The notes under the pieces are model-generated. The model was not told where the DNA came from. It ran no database searches and was given only the letters and a program-made list of their open reading frames with translations. Position numbers and translations under genes: made by a program. A stretch of 64,000 nt of DNA from Emticicia fluvialis (GTDB lineage Bacteria; Bacteroidota; Bacteroidia; Cytophagales; Spirosomataceae): positions 1-64,000 of the forward strand of contig NZ_JANUSD010000004.1 of assembly GCF_024793945.1 (NCBI RefSeq), given 5' to 3'. Shown one piece after another: positions 44,265-53,401 of this stretch; within the stretch, counting starts at the first letter, position 1; every line of letters begins with the position of its first letter.

Positions 44265-44564
44265 TTATGTGATGTTTCGTTTGTTATACATCAGCAAGCA
44301 CCTATTGTGGTATTTTTACCTCTTTAATTTAGTGTTGAAGAAGTTATGAAAATGTGGGGAATTTGCCTTAAACATCATTGGTTTGGGGAATATAGTGTTC
44401 ATTATGTGGAAATATTTCCCCTTTTTCGAAATTGTGTCAATGTTGTTCAAATCAGGCAGGAAATTAAAATTTATTAATAGTAGAATATAAACCCCATGAA
44501 TTGCTTCAATTTTTGTGGTATGTGTTTTTTGCAGATAAAGGCATAACTAAATCCTGATTATATC
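44265..44564. other. AT-rich intergenic region upstream of the DUF4142 gene
   Basis: It must hold the promoter of the DUF4142 operon, but I see no clean TAnnTTTG box. A 43-codon frame at 44346-44477 has no recognisable features. Confidence 0.35.
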
Positions 44565-45158
44565 ATGAAAAACAAAGGCGTTTTATTAAGTTTGGCCGTT
44601 GCCGTAATGTTGGGAATGGCTTCATGTAATTCTGGCAGCACCGACTCCAAAGATTCAACTGAGGCAATAAATAATGAGGCAATAGATGCCACTGCCTCTA
44701 CTGATTCTATGGCCCGGGCTCAAAAACAAGATGTAGATGATGTAATAGAAATTGCAAGTGCAGGTATGATGGAGGTAGAATTAGCAAAAATTGCTGTAAA
44801 CAAAGCCACATCGCCGCAAGTGAAAAAATTTGCGCAAATGATGATTGACGACCACACCAAAGCCAATGACGAGCTAAAAAGCCTGGCCGAGAGTAAAAGC
44901 ATTGTTTTGCCAACGACCCTGATTGACAAACATCAGAAAATGGTAAACGAGGTGTCTGAAGAAACCGGAAAAAAATTCGATAAGAAATATATGGACACCA
45001 TGGTTGAAGATCATCGGGAAGATGTTGACAAATTTAAAAAGATAGCTGATAATGCCAATGATGCAGATATTAAGGCTTTTGCAGCCAAGATATTGCCAAC
45101 TTTAATGCATCATAGAGAAGAAGCAGAAAAACTTGAAAAGATTACCGATAAAATGTAA
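44565..45158 (+). CDS. DUF4142 lipoprotein
   Basis: 197 residues. A lipoprotein signal has its lipobox at MASC (Cys20). An acidic linker leads to a four-helix DUF4142 domain (about 55-195) with conserved MMEVELAKIA, KKFAQMMIDDHTKAN and MVEDHREDVDKF. The DUF4142 family is ferritin-like in shape, frequent in stress-responsive envelopes, and has no known activity. It precedes the YdaT-like gene by 17 bases, and the two form an operon closed by a strong terminator. Confidence 0.88.
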   Translation: MKNKGVLLSLAVAVMLGMASCNSGSTDSKDSTEAINNEAIDATASTDSMARAQKQDVDDVIEIASAGMMEVELAKIAVNKATSPQVKKFAQMMIDDHTKANDELKSLAESKSIVLPTTLIDKHQKMVNEVSEETGKKFDKKYMDTMVEDHREDVDKFKKIADNANDADIKAFAAKILPTLMHHREEAEKLEKITDKM

Positions 45159-45175
45159 AGTAAAATTTCAGTAAT

Positions 45176-45370
45176 ATGCCCTGGACAAAATCTGATTATC
45201 CGCAATCTCTGAAAAACTTTCAGGCACCGGTCAGAAACAAGGCTATTGAAATTGCAAATGCTTTGATTGAAGACGGTAGAGACGAAGGCACAGCCATTGC
45301 CATTGCAACATCAAAAGCAGAGGAGTGGGCAAAAAACAGAGGGAAAAAAGTGAAGAAAAACAACACTTGA
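45176..45370 (+). CDS. Small YdaT-like protein
   Basis: 64 residues. The start PWTKSDYPQSLKN, the central RNKAIEIANALIEDGRDEG and the AIATSKAEEWAKNR helix match a widespread short family that includes Bacillus YdaT, a general-stress protein. Function unknown. The Lys-rich tail may interact with nucleic acid. It is co-transcribed with the DUF4142 lipoprotein gene, supporting a stress role by context only. Confidence 0.7.
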   Translation: MPWTKSDYPQSLKNFQAPVRNKAIEIANALIEDGRDEGTAIAIATSKAEEWAKNRGKKVKKNNT

Positions 45371-45379
45371 CTTTTACAA

Positions 45380-45420
45380 AAGCGAAGAAGGCAGTCTGAA
45401 TTTGCCTTCTTCGCTTATTT
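45380..45420 (+). terminator. Terminator after the YdaT-like gene
   Basis: A fourteen-pair perfect stem, AAGCGAAGAAGGCA with TGCCTTCTTCGCTT, and a nine-base loop, followed by ATTTTGT. Its end abuts the convergent gene and may act for both. Confidence 0.85.
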
Positions 45421-45424
45421 TGTA

Positions 45425-46687
45425 TCAGGTTTTAAGTTTCTTTTTCTTGGCAGCCGGAAACAATAAATTATTTAGAATAAGCCTGTAGCCTGCAGATGTT
45501 GGATGCAGGTTAAGATCAGTAGGCTCTTCACCTACATAATGTTGGTAATCTTCGGGGTCATGCCCTCCGTAAAATGTCCAGAATCCTTTACCTGCCGTAC
45601 CATGAATATAACGCGCTTCCCCCAGCGAACGGTTTTCGGCCATAATAATTACATCTGGTTTTATGTATTGTTTCTTAAAGGCCGTGGTTTGGCCCATAAA
45701 ACCTTTAATAAGATTTACATGATTCTGCGTTAGCATGGTGGGGATGGGGTCCCATTTGGCAGAGAACTGAAACAATGAAAAATAATCGTTGGTTTCGCTT
45801 ACTCCTCTTTCGTCCTGTTGGCTGTCAATCGTCGAAAACTCCAGTTCATAGGGGTTCAGTACCAGTCTGAAGTTCTGAAAAGCAAAACAATTATCAAAAT
45901 TCAGTTTTTTATCTGCATTGGCGTCTGCGCCATCGCCGTCATAAGGCGTTTCTACAATGTCTATTCCATCTGCTGCCAGAGCAATATCAAAGGTATCGGT
46001 TGCATTACACATGGCAAACATATAGCCTCCGCCATTCACAAAGTCCCTTATTTTTTTAGAAACGGCCAGTTTCAGCTCAGAGGTTTTCTGAAAATTAAAC
46101 TTACGTGCTATTGCTTCGGCCTCATGTTTTTGTTCCTGATACCAGGCCTGCCCACGCATACGTAAAAATTTACCAAACTGCCCTGTAAAATCTTCATGGT
46201 GCAAATGTAGCCAGTCGTATTCAGGTAATTTGTTTTCCAGTACCTCTTCATCAAAAACCTTGTCGTATGGAATCTCAGCATAAGTAAGCACCAGCGTAAC
46301 GGCGTCGTCCCAGGGCTGGGTGGTTTTAGGAGAATAAACTGCTATTTTGGGCGCTTTATTTAGTTTTACTGCATCCATATTTGCTTCGGGTGATGCAATT
46401 TGTGCTAATATTGATTGTGCCTCTGCGTCTGAAATAACTTCATAACTTACGCCACGTATCACACATTCATTTATAAAATTCTGAGAAGCACTAAACATAA
46501 AACTACCGCCCCTGAAATTCAACAGCCATTCAACTTCGGTTTCGTGTTCTTTAAGCAGCCAGAACGTAATACCATAAGCTTTTAAATGGTTCCTCTGGCT
46601 TTCGTCCATTGGTATTAATATTTTATTGGCCAATACTTCTGAACACAAAGAAAACGCCAGTACAACTAAAATAAGTAATTTCTTCAT
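45425..46687 (-). CDS. Secreted protein commonly labelled asparagine synthetase B, function unknown
   Basis: 420 residues from the ATG at 46687, which starts a normal signal peptide (core about 4-17); the frame reaches 46780. It has no N-terminal Cys glutaminase or ATP-pyrophosphatase domain, so the label asparagine synthetase found on relatives is unlikely. Visible segments are ILIPMDESQRNHLKAYG, KIAVYSPKTTQPWDDAVTL, YDWLHLHHEDFTGQFG and FVNGGGYMFAMCNATD, and KGFWTFYGGHDPEDY near the end. The GGGYMFAMCNATD stretch resembles a class I glutamine-amidotransferase-like fold. Confidence 0.7.
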   Translation of the reverse strand: MKKLLILVVLAFSLCSEVLANKILIPMDESQRNHLKAYGITFWLLKEHETEVEWLLNFRGGSFMFSASQNFINECVIRGVSYEVISDAEAQSILAQIASPEANMDAVKLNKAPKIAVYSPKTTQPWDDAVTLVLTYAEIPYDKVFDEEVLENKLPEYDWLHLHHEDFTGQFGKFLRMRGQAWYQEQKHEAEAIARKFNFQKTSELKLAVSKKIRDFVNGGGYMFAMCNATDTFDIALAADGIDIVETPYDGDGADANADKKLNFDNCFAFQNFRLVLNPYELEFSTIDSQQDERGVSETNDYFSLFQFSAKWDPIPTMLTQNHVNLIKGFMGQTTAFKKQYIKPDVIIMAENRSLGEARYIHGTAGKGFWTFYGGHDPEDYQHYVGEEPTDLNLHPTSAGYRLILNNLLFPAAKKKKLKT

Positions 46688-46811
46688 AGGTAAAAACCAA
46701 ATTAATTTCTCATATTTCCTTGCCCAATATACAGTTAACGTAAAAAGCCAAAGTATATTGAAACTGGCTTCACTCACCATTATAGCAATTTAAAAAAAAA
46801 TATTCATTGTT

Positions 46812-46838
46812 TGTCCAATTCTCTCAATCTGATTCGTC
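46812..46838 (+). promoter_or_regulatory. Candidate ECF42-type promoter of the DGPF/ECF42 operon
   Basis: TGTCCA (46812-46817), a 17-base spacer and CGTC (46835-46838) lie 46 bases before the first start codon. Promoters reported for ECF42 sigma factors carry TGTCGA and CGA/TC, so this differs by one base in the -35 part and fits the -10 part. It suggests autoregulation. Confidence 0.5.
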
Positions 46839-46883
46839 AACAGGTTGAAATAAATTTTATAAACATTTAAAACTCTAAAAATC

Positions 46884-47237
46884 ATGGAAAAATTCATGCT
46901 TATTTTCCGTAACGAAATTGAAGTTGAACACATGTACCAAAATTTTTCGCCTGAAGAGATGCAGGCAGAACTTGAAAAGTGGACTGCCTGGATTGGCGGT
47001 ATAGCTGCTCAAGGCAAACTGGTTGCAACAGACGCCCTTCAGCCGGTAGGTAAAATTGTAAAAGGCTCGGCCCATGTGGTAACAGATGGCCCTTATACCG
47101 AATCTAAGGAGATTGTAAGCGGATTTTTACTTTTAAACGCCGATTCGATGGAAGAAGCCATTGAGTTATCGAAGGGTTGCCCGATGTATGAGTATGATAG
47201 TGTAGTAGAAATAAGACCTATTCAAAACTATCAATAG
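46884..47237 (+). CDS. YCII-related DGPF-domain protein
   Basis: 117 residues. The YCII fold has a start KFMLIFRNEIEVEHMYQ and a DGPYTESKEIVSGFLLL segment that holds the DG-P signature of DGPF proteins, then ELSKGCPMYEYDSVVEIRPI. The family is ferredoxin-like and catalysis is suspected but not defined. DGPF genes are the standard partner of ECF42 sigma factors, and here the sigma gene follows after two bases, so they form an operon. Confidence 0.9.
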   Translation: MEKFMLIFRNEIEVEHMYQNFSPEEMQAELEKWTAWIGGIAAQGKLVATDALQPVGKIVKGSAHVVTDGPYTESKEIVSGFLLLNADSMEEAIELSKGCPMYEYDSVVEIRPIQNYQ

Positions 47238-47239
47238 AC

Positions 47240-48499
47240 TTGTCTGAAGAATCAGGATACGAACAGGTAAACCAATTGGTCAGTCATCTTTTCAGGCACG
47301 AGGCTGGAAAGATGACTGCTGTTTTGGCGCGTATGTTTGGGTTTGGTCGTATTGAGCTGGCCGAAGATATTGTTCAGGATACGCTTATGAAGGCTCTAAG
47401 CGAATGGCGCATAAAAATGCCTGATAGCCCGGCTGCGTGGCTATACAAAGTGGCAAAAAACCAGGCGCTGGATGTAATAAGAAGAGAAAAACTATTTGCT
47501 GAATTAAGCGCCGAACTAGCCTACCTTAAAGAACCGGAAGAAAGACTTGGGCAAATGTTTATGCCCCACGAAATAGAAGACAGCCAGCTGCGGATGCTGT
47601 TTGCCTGTTGTCATCCGGCTATTGCGCTGGAGTCTCAGATTACGCTAAGCCTGAAAACACTGGGTGGCTTGCATGCCGCTGAAATTGCCAGAGCGTTTTT
47701 AACGTCTGAGGATACCATTAACAAACGACTTTACCGGGCAAAGGAAAAAATAAGAGTAGAGCATGTTAGTCTTGATGTGCCTGTAGCAGAAGAACTAACA
47801 ACAAGGCTGGATGCAGTGCTTAAGATAATATATCTGATTTTCAGTGAGGGTTATAGTTCGTCGCATCCAAACGAGTTAATCAGAAAAGATTTATGTGAAG
47901 AGGCCATCAGGCTGGGCTTGTTATTGACAAAGAATCCGCTCACCAATTTACCCAAAACTAATGCACTTTTGGCGTTGATGTGTTTTCAGACGGCAAGATT
48001 TCCGGCCAGGATAGATGCCAACGGCACTGTTGTGCTGCTAAAAGACCAGAACCGGAATCTATGGGATAGTTTTATGATATCAAGAGCCTATGAGTTTTTC
48101 AGGCAGTCTGCCATTGGAAACGAAATAAGCGAGTATCACCTGGAAGCCTCCATTGCCTCTTATCACGCCTCTGCGCAAAGCTTTGAGAAAACCAACTGGG
48201 ACGTTATTCTGAGATTATATAATATGCTGGCCGACTTAAAGCCATCGCCGTTTATACAATTGAACAGAGCAATTGTGAAAGGTTATGTAAGTGGCCCTGA
48301 GGTGGCACTGAAAGATTTGAATGAACTGGAAAGCCTGCACATGAATTATACTTATCAAACTGCTAAAGGAGATTTGTATGCTGAACTGGCTGATTCCGTA
48401 AATGCGATACACTGTTATGAAAAGGCTCTTCAACTGGTGAAATCAGACCCTGAAAAGCGATTAATTGAGAAAAAACTGGCAAAAATAAAGGGTCTCTGA
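47240..48499 (+). CDS. ECF42-group RNA polymerase sigma factor with C-terminal TPR-like extension
   Basis: 419 residues with a TTG start two bases after the DGPF stop. Sigma regions 2 (GFGRIELAEDIVQDTLMKAL) and 4 (ALESQITLSLKTLGGLHAAE, then RLYRAKEKIR) fill the first 185 residues. The remainder is a long helical extension with TPR-like repeats (for example AKGDLYAELADSVNAIHCYE), diagnostic of ECF42. In other bacteria this extension is needed for activity and there is no classical anti-sigma factor. The trigger is unknown. Confidence 0.92.
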   Translation: MSEESGYEQVNQLVSHLFRHEAGKMTAVLARMFGFGRIELAEDIVQDTLMKALSEWRIKMPDSPAAWLYKVAKNQALDVIRREKLFAELSAELAYLKEPEERLGQMFMPHEIEDSQLRMLFACCHPAIALESQITLSLKTLGGLHAAEIARAFLTSEDTINKRLYRAKEKIRVEHVSLDVPVAEELTTRLDAVLKIIYLIFSEGYSSSHPNELIRKDLCEEAIRLGLLLTKNPLTNLPKTNALLALMCFQTARFPARIDANGTVVLLKDQNRNLWDSFMISRAYEFFRQSAIGNEISEYHLEASIASYHASAQSFEKTNWDVILRLYNMLADLKPSPFIQLNRAIVKGYVSGPEVALKDLNELESLHMNYTYQTAKGDLYAELADSVNAIHCYEKALQLVKSDPEKRLIEKKLAKIKGL

Positions 48500-48517
48500 T
48501 GAAGACCAAAGACCCTT
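48488..48517. terminator. Hairpin between convergent ECF42 and M28 peptidase genes
   Basis: AAGGGTCT (48488-48495) pairs with AGACCCTT (48510-48517). No strong T run on either side, so efficiency is uncertain. It includes the ECF42 stop codon. Confidence 0.5.
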
Positions 48518-48532
48518 AAAAGATATAAAATA

Positions 48533-50101
48533 TTAATCTAAACCGCCTTTTCTGTTCGGGCTTCGTTTAGCCGGCCAGGCAGAAGGTTCACCTTTTTCGT
48601 TCAATGGCAGAACACTTTTTTCGGTTGATGTTCTGGTCGGGTCTTCACTTGCCTGATACGCAAGAATAGCAGCCAGAATAGCGTTGTTACGTACATCATC
48701 AAACACTATTTTGTCGTAAGTATCGCGGTTGGTGTGCCAGGTATAGGTGCCATAAGACCAGTTTAATGAGCTAAGCGAAAAGCCAGGCGCACCAGCAGCT
48801 ACAAAAGAGGCAAAGTCTGAACCGCCTGCTCCCGGAGCACCCGGAAAACGGGTTTCCAGTCCTTTTTTATACTCGCCAGGTACTTTGGCTAGCCATCTGC
48901 CAATATAATCATAAGCATGCAGGTAGCCCTGGCCAGAGATATTAATTACCCGGCCTGTACCGTTATCCTGATTAAACAGCGCCTGCAGATTTGATACAAT
49001 TTCAGGATGGTCTTCAACAAATGCTCTTGAGCCGTTCAATCCCTGCTCTTCGCTTCCCCAATGGCCAACCAGAATAGTTCTTTTCGGGTTCGGGTAAAAC
49101 TTCTTCAAGAGGCGCATGGCTTCCATCATTACAATGGTGCCTGTGCCGTTATCGGTTGCACCTGTGCCACCATCCCAAGAGTCAAAGTGGGCAGATAACA
49201 TGACATACTCGTTAGGTTTTTCTGTGCCTTTAATTTCGGCAATGGTATTGAAGGTCGGCACAACTCCCAGCTCTTTTGAGTCGGCACGGACACTGATTTT
49301 AGGTTTAATGCCAGATTCCGTCAAACGATAAAGAAGACCATAATCTTCCAACGAAATATCAACAGTCGGGATAGTTTTTGTATTGGCACCAAAAATCTTG
49401 TTGGCTCCAAAACCTCTTGACCAGTAGCTCATTACAATGCCCGCTGCTCCGGCTTTTTCTAATGCAAGCGGAAGCGCCTTTGCACTTCCGGCAAGACCCG
49501 TTTTGCTGATTCGCCTGGCCCAGGCTTCTGTTTGAGCGGTTCGGGCAGCTTTCATTTTTTCAACAGATTCTTTTGTTCCAAATTCTTCCCAGTTGTAATC
49601 CGGGCGCCCGGTTGGTTGGTTCATGTTTATCAACACAAATTTGCCCTTTACGTTGGGTAGCCATTTTTTGAATTCTACTGAATCGGCCACATCAGGAATG
49701 ATAATGGTTTCGCCTACAACTGATTGCCCTTTGGTGCTGGGGCTCCAGGCCAGTTGCATACCTTCTAAAGATTTAACCCGTGGATACACCATATCTATAT
49801 GCGATACACCTCTTTCCCATCCGCGCCATTCGCCCCATTTTTCATTTTTGGCACTGATGCCCCATTGTTTGTATTTTTCAATGGCCCAATCGTGCGCCTG
49901 TTTCATTTGAGGTGAGCCTACGAGACGCGGGCCGATACCGTCCATTAATTCGGTTGCTAATTTTTCAAGTTGAGAGTTGTCGTTGGCTTCTTTAATGATA
50001 CCTGCAATTACGGGGTCTTTTGGGGTATCTTTGGTTTGCGCAAAACCCAGGCCGAGAGATAAGCTAAATGCGGCAACAACAAGAAAGGTGGTTTTTTTCA
50101 T
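48533..50101 (-). CDS. Secreted M28-family metallopeptidase
   Basis: 522 residues with a signal peptide (about 1-21, ending at GFAQ). A PA-type insert (about 115-240) interrupts the catalytic M28 domain. Zinc ligands are His305 in SAHFDSWDGG and bridging Asp317 in GATDNGTG, then the catalytic and ligand Glu pair in GHWGSEEQG and a late Asp in GGSDFASF. It is probably an aminopeptidase or carboxypeptidase for scavenged peptides in the periplasm. It stands alone. Confidence 0.92.
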   Translation of the reverse strand: MKKTTFLVVAAFSLSLGLGFAQTKDTPKDPVIAGIIKEANDNSQLEKLATELMDGIGPRLVGSPQMKQAHDWAIEKYKQWGISAKNEKWGEWRGWERGVSHIDMVYPRVKSLEGMQLAWSPSTKGQSVVGETIIIPDVADSVEFKKWLPNVKGKFVLINMNQPTGRPDYNWEEFGTKESVEKMKAARTAQTEAWARRISKTGLAGSAKALPLALEKAGAAGIVMSYWSRGFGANKIFGANTKTIPTVDISLEDYGLLYRLTESGIKPKISVRADSKELGVVPTFNTIAEIKGTEKPNEYVMLSAHFDSWDGGTGATDNGTGTIVMMEAMRLLKKFYPNPKRTILVGHWGSEEQGLNGSRAFVEDHPEIVSNLQALFNQDNGTGRVINISGQGYLHAYDYIGRWLAKVPGEYKKGLETRFPGAPGAGGSDFASFVAAGAPGFSLSSLNWSYGTYTWHTNRDTYDKIVFDDVRNNAILAAILAYQASEDPTRTSTEKSVLPLNEKGEPSAWPAKRSPNRKGGLD

Positions 50102-50361
50102 AAACGAGATTTTGTTTGCTGAGGTTAATTGAAAGGTCTAAATTAGACAAATAACAGGTGATGTACCGTAAATTTGATTTAAAAGTAAAAGACCACAACC
50201 TCTTTTGGATAAAAAAGAGACGATTCGTTTAAAAATAATGATAAACGGCTGATTCAGTTATTCCATTGGTTTGCTGGTTTCAAAACTCTTAATGAACTTT
50301 GTCATTATAAATTTTGATAGAAATATCTTATACTTCTCTCTGCAAATCAAGCTTTGATTAA

Positions 50362-51603
50362 ATGAATTTACAAGAAAATGTTCGTGAAGGACTCCGGTCT
50401 ATACAAGGCAATATGCTTCGCACAGTGCTTACAGCGTTAATTATTGCAATTGGTATTACCTCATTAGTGGGTATTCTTACTGCCATAGATGGCATGCAGA
50501 GCTCAGTAGACAATAGTTTTGCCGGGCTTGGGGCAAACTCTTTCGATATCATTGGCCCAAGGCCCTGGCGACGCAGAAGCGGCGGGGTAGAGGAGAAGGA
50601 CGTACCACCAATTGACTACCGGCAGGCCAAATTCTATAAAGAACTTTTTCAGGGTAAAACCTCGGCAACTATCAGTATTTATACAAATGTGGCAGGTGCA
50701 GCCCAGTTGAAATATAAATCTATTAAAACAAACCCCAATACCCAGATAAGAGGTATCGACGAAGATTTTCTGACAATAAAAGGTTATAAACTGCAGGCTG
50801 GTAGAGATATTAATAAAAATGATATTGATTTTACCAATAACGTTGTGATTCTTGGCAATGAGTTGTCTACTTTATTGTTTCCGAAAGAGAACCCTATTGA
50901 TAAAGACATAACCCTGATGGGATTAAGATTTAAGGTAATAGGTGTTTTGGAGAAAAAAGGAAGTATAAACGGGGGCGGAGACGACCGCGTGGCACTTGTG
51001 CCGCTGGAAACAGGCCGGCAGATTGCCGGAAACAGAACCCTTACTTTTGATATTACAACCTCTGTGCCTAACGTTTCGGATATGGACTACATTATGGGGG
51101 AAGCCGAGGCCGTGATGCGACGCTTAAGAAGAGACCCTGTAAGCAAGCCGAAATCTTTTGAGATGGAACGCGCTGATGCACTGGCCAAAGACTTTGAAGA
51201 GGTAACCGGGTATTTGCGGGTAGGGGGGTTTGGTATCGGCATTATTACACTTCTTGGTGCATCTATTGCGCTTATGAACATCATGATGGTTTCGGTTACT
51301 GAGCGTACCAGAGAGATTGGCATCAGAAAAGCCATTGGTGCCACGCCTTTCAAAATCAGATTGCAGTTTTTAATGGAAGCCATTACTATCTGTATTTTAG
51401 GTGGGCTTGGCGGTATTGTGCTGGGTATTTCGGTTGGTAATGTAATTGCCAGGGTAATCAGCGATAAGAGCAGCTTTATTGTGCCATGGGGCTGGATGAT
51501 CATGGGTATTATTGTATGCGTAATTGTAGGTATTATTTCGGGCATATACCCGGCCTACAAGGCTTCAAAACTAGACCCGATTGAATCATTGAGATACGAA
51601 TAA
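50362..51603 (+). CDS. ABC transporter permease (MacB/FtsX type)
   Basis: 413 residues: a helix near the N-terminus (about 22-42), a large extracytoplasmic MacB_PCD domain (about 45-265), then three helices at about 280-300, 335-360 and 375-395 of the FtsX core. MMVSVTERTREIGIRKAIGA is the conserved FtsX loop that touches the ATPase. No ATPase gene lies beside it, so its partner is encoded elsewhere. Substrates of the class are lipoproteins, peptides or drugs. Confidence 0.9.
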   Translation: MNLQENVREGLRSIQGNMLRTVLTALIIAIGITSLVGILTAIDGMQSSVDNSFAGLGANSFDIIGPRPWRRRSGGVEEKDVPPIDYRQAKFYKELFQGKTSATISIYTNVAGAAQLKYKSIKTNPNTQIRGIDEDFLTIKGYKLQAGRDINKNDIDFTNNVVILGNELSTLLFPKENPIDKDITLMGLRFKVIGVLEKKGSINGGGDDRVALVPLETGRQIAGNRTLTFDITTSVPNVSDMDYIMGEAEAVMRRLRRDPVSKPKSFEMERADALAKDFEEVTGYLRVGGFGIGIITLLGASIALMNIMMVSVTERTREIGIRKAIGATPFKIRLQFLMEAITICILGGLGGIVLGISVGNVIARVISDKSSFIVPWGWMIMGIIVCVIVGIISGIYPAYKASKLDPIESLRYE

Positions 51604-51703
51604 CGACCATTGTCTGCTATCAGATCCATATCTATTTTTAAGACTTTATGTGGGGGTAAACCTTTCGTGTTTCAGTTATAAAAGCAAAATTTTGTTACAT
51701 TTA

Positions 51704-51736
51704 CTTAGTTGCTGTCAGAGCAGCTAAGTTTTTTTT
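51704..51736 (+). terminator. Terminator after the ABC permease gene
   Basis: A ten-pair stem, CTTAGTTGCT with AGCAGCTAAG (one G-T pair), a five-base loop and eight T. Confidence 0.88.
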
Positions 51737-51760
51737 GTTTATACTCAAACGGCACACCTT

Positions 51761-52123
51761 ATGGCTCGTATTCAGATTATTACTATTGTTATCAATTTTG
51801 CATTTCTTCTATCTATTGCCTGGTTGATTTTAAAGGGTAAGCTACGTGAAGAATATGCCATTGTGTGGTTGGTTTGCACGGTTCTTTTGGGCGTATTTGC
51901 TATTTGGAGAGACGGGCTGGAAGTAATGGCCCGCTTGTTTGGGGTTTACGAAGCGCCTAATCTTGTTTTTACGGGTTTTATATTTCTTATTCTGATTTAT
52001 CTGTTGCATTTGTCGATAGTCAACTCTAAACTGCAAAAGAACGTAACCAGGTTAGCACAGGAAATAGCGCTTTTAAAACAGGAAAACGAAGAGAAAGCAA
52101 ACAAAGAGCAGAGTAAGGAATAA
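51761..52123 (+). CDS. DUF2304 membrane protein
   Basis: 120 residues with three hydrophobic helices (about 6-24, 35-50 and 66-87). The AWLILKGKLREEYAIVWL segment is characteristic of DUF2304 proteins, which often accompany dolichol-phosphate mannosyltransferases. A C-terminal coiled coil (about 92-118) follows. No glycosyltransferase gene is adjacent. It begins 24 bases after the preceding terminator, so its promoter must overlap that hairpin. Confidence 0.82.
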   Translation: MARIQIITIVINFAFLLSIAWLILKGKLREEYAIVWLVCTVLLGVFAIWRDGLEVMARLFGVYEAPNLVFTGFIFLILIYLLHLSIVNSKLQKNVTRLAQEIALLKQENEEKANKEQSKE

Positions 52124-52136
52124 AGGACGAACATAA

Positions 52137-52171
52137 AAAAGCCTGACAAGCAAATGCTTATCAGGCTTTTT
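52137..52171. terminator. Bidirectional terminator between DUF2304 gene and secG
   Basis: AAAAGCCTGA (52137-52146) pairs with TCAGGCTTTT (52161-52170), and an inner AAGC/GCTT extends it. A run on one side and T run on the other suit termination in both directions. Confidence 0.85.
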
Positions 52172-52187
52172 CAGTACATTAATATGA

Positions 52188-52553
52188 TTATTTCTGCGGT
52201 TGAGAAGGTGTTGTATTGGCTGGTGTTGTGTTAGCAGGTGTCTGCGTTGGGGCAGGTGCCGGAGCAGTAGCCGGACGAGACTGGGCTTTCTCAACATTAA
52301 GACCGTTGTCTTGTGCATCAGCACCGGTTTTGTCTACAAAAATACCTGAAACAAGGGCTCCTACTATTATAAAAACAAAGAAGCCCCAGGTCAATTGTTC
52401 CAAAAGGTCTCCTGTACGTTGTACGCCAAACATTTGTGAACCGGCACCACTAAACTCGCTTGATATGCCACCACCTTTTGGATTTTGAATTAAAATAATT
52501 AAAACTAACAGAATGGCAACAATAACCATCAAAACTAAGATTGTAGTGTACAT
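52188..52553 (-). CDS. secG: Preprotein translocase subunit SecG
   Basis: 121 residues. Two membrane helices (about 1-22 and 53-73) flank the conserved loop IQNPKGGGISSEFSGAGSQM with its Gly-rich centre. The C-terminal tail is unusual in being long and rich in Pro, Ala, Thr and Gln (about 85-121). SecG assists SecYE during protein export. It follows the TPR-like gene upstream by 54 bases on the same strand. Confidence 0.93.
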   Translation of the reverse strand: MYTTILVLMVIVAILLVLIILIQNPKGGGISSEFSGAGSQMFGVQRTGDLLEQLTWGFFVFIIVGALVSGIFVDKTGADAQDNGLNVEKAQSRPATAPAPAPTQTPANTTPANTTPSQPQK

Positions 52554-52607
52554 TTTTTCAATTAAAATTAACTATGAACAATGATTTTTATAAGTCAGGC
52601 TCCGATG

Positions 52608-53270
52608 TCAGAGTCTCTTTTTTTCTAATTCCGTAATTTTTTCTGCAAAGTAAGTATTTTTTCCGGGATTTTTAGCAATAAGTTTTTTATAAACTTCTAT
52701 GGCTTGTTCAAAACGCCCCTGCCGGGCTAATATTTTGGCGTAGCTTTCTGTCAGAAGCGGGCCCTGAAGGGTCGTACTCACTTCGCTCAGGTCTTCAACT
52801 TCTTCGCCGGCCGCCACTGTTCTGATGGGCTGAATACGCGGCTCTTTTTTTATAAATTGCTCAATAATAGCCAGTTGTTCTTCCTGTATGTTTCTTAAGG
52901 CAGGCTTGGCGATTGATTCTATCAGCTCTTCTTCCAGTTTTTCACGATTCAGCTCTTCTTCTATTGAATCCTGTGAGAATCTGGCCTCTGCCGGGCTTTC
53001 ATTGAAACGCATGGAGGAAGTAATGTTCCAGTCCATATCGTTTTCAATTACTTTTCTGAGTGCGTTTCTGCTTAATGCATAAATGGCAGCCTTACGGATG
53101 GCGTCATGCGCAATTTCAGGGGCTTTCAGGTAAATGCCCTTGGCAATCATTGTATACCCCAACTGAAAATAAGGATACTTTTTGGTGGCATTTTCCAGAA
53201 ACATGGTATCGTTAAGGCTCAGTGATTGCGGGTTGTTAAGTAGGTCTATAAAGTTATTTTTATCAAGCAT
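52608..53270 (-). CDS. TPR-like hypothetical protein
   Basis: 220 residues. The N-terminal part (NNFIDLLNNPQSLSLNDTMF) is typical of a Bacteroidota family found upstream of secG. A charged helical middle leads to a single TPR-like motif at the C-terminus (ARQGRFEQAIEVYKKLIAKN). No signal peptide, so cytoplasmic. The conserved link with secG suggests an envelope or export role, which I cannot verify. A candidate minus-strand promoter box TATATTTG is at 53338-53345. Confidence 0.68.
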   Translation of the reverse strand: MLDKNNFIDLLNNPQSLSLNDTMFLENATKKYPYFQLGYTMIAKGIYLKAPEIAHDAIRKAAIYALSRNALRKVIENDMDWNITSSMRFNESPAEARFSQDSIEEELNREKLEEELIESIAKPALRNIQEEQLAIIEQFIKKEPRIQPIRTVAAGEEVEDLSEVSTTLQGPLLTESYAKILARQGRFEQAIEVYKKLIAKNPGKNTYFAEKITELEKKRL

Positions 53271-53337
53271 AGGAATGCACCGTTAGTTATAAACAATCAG
53301 GTAGTAAAATTGAACCGGTGTAATCCGGTTTGTTAAT

Positions 53338-53345
53338 CAAATATA
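53338..53345 (-). promoter_or_regulatory. Candidate -7 box for the TPR-like gene and secG
   Basis: The plus strand reads CAAATATA, that is TATATTTG on the minus strand, 68 bases before the start codon. The nearest TTG is only 12 bases upstream, shorter than normal. Confidence 0.35.
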
Positions 53346-53401
53346 AACATAAAACAGCAATTATTTTTTTATTGTGTTTTATAATCCGACCATAGAAAAG
53401 A

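Noticed and set aside
44346..44477. 43-codon open frame before the DUF4142 gene
   Set aside because: Random-looking sequence in an AT-rich gap; no family motif, ribosome site or neighbour support.
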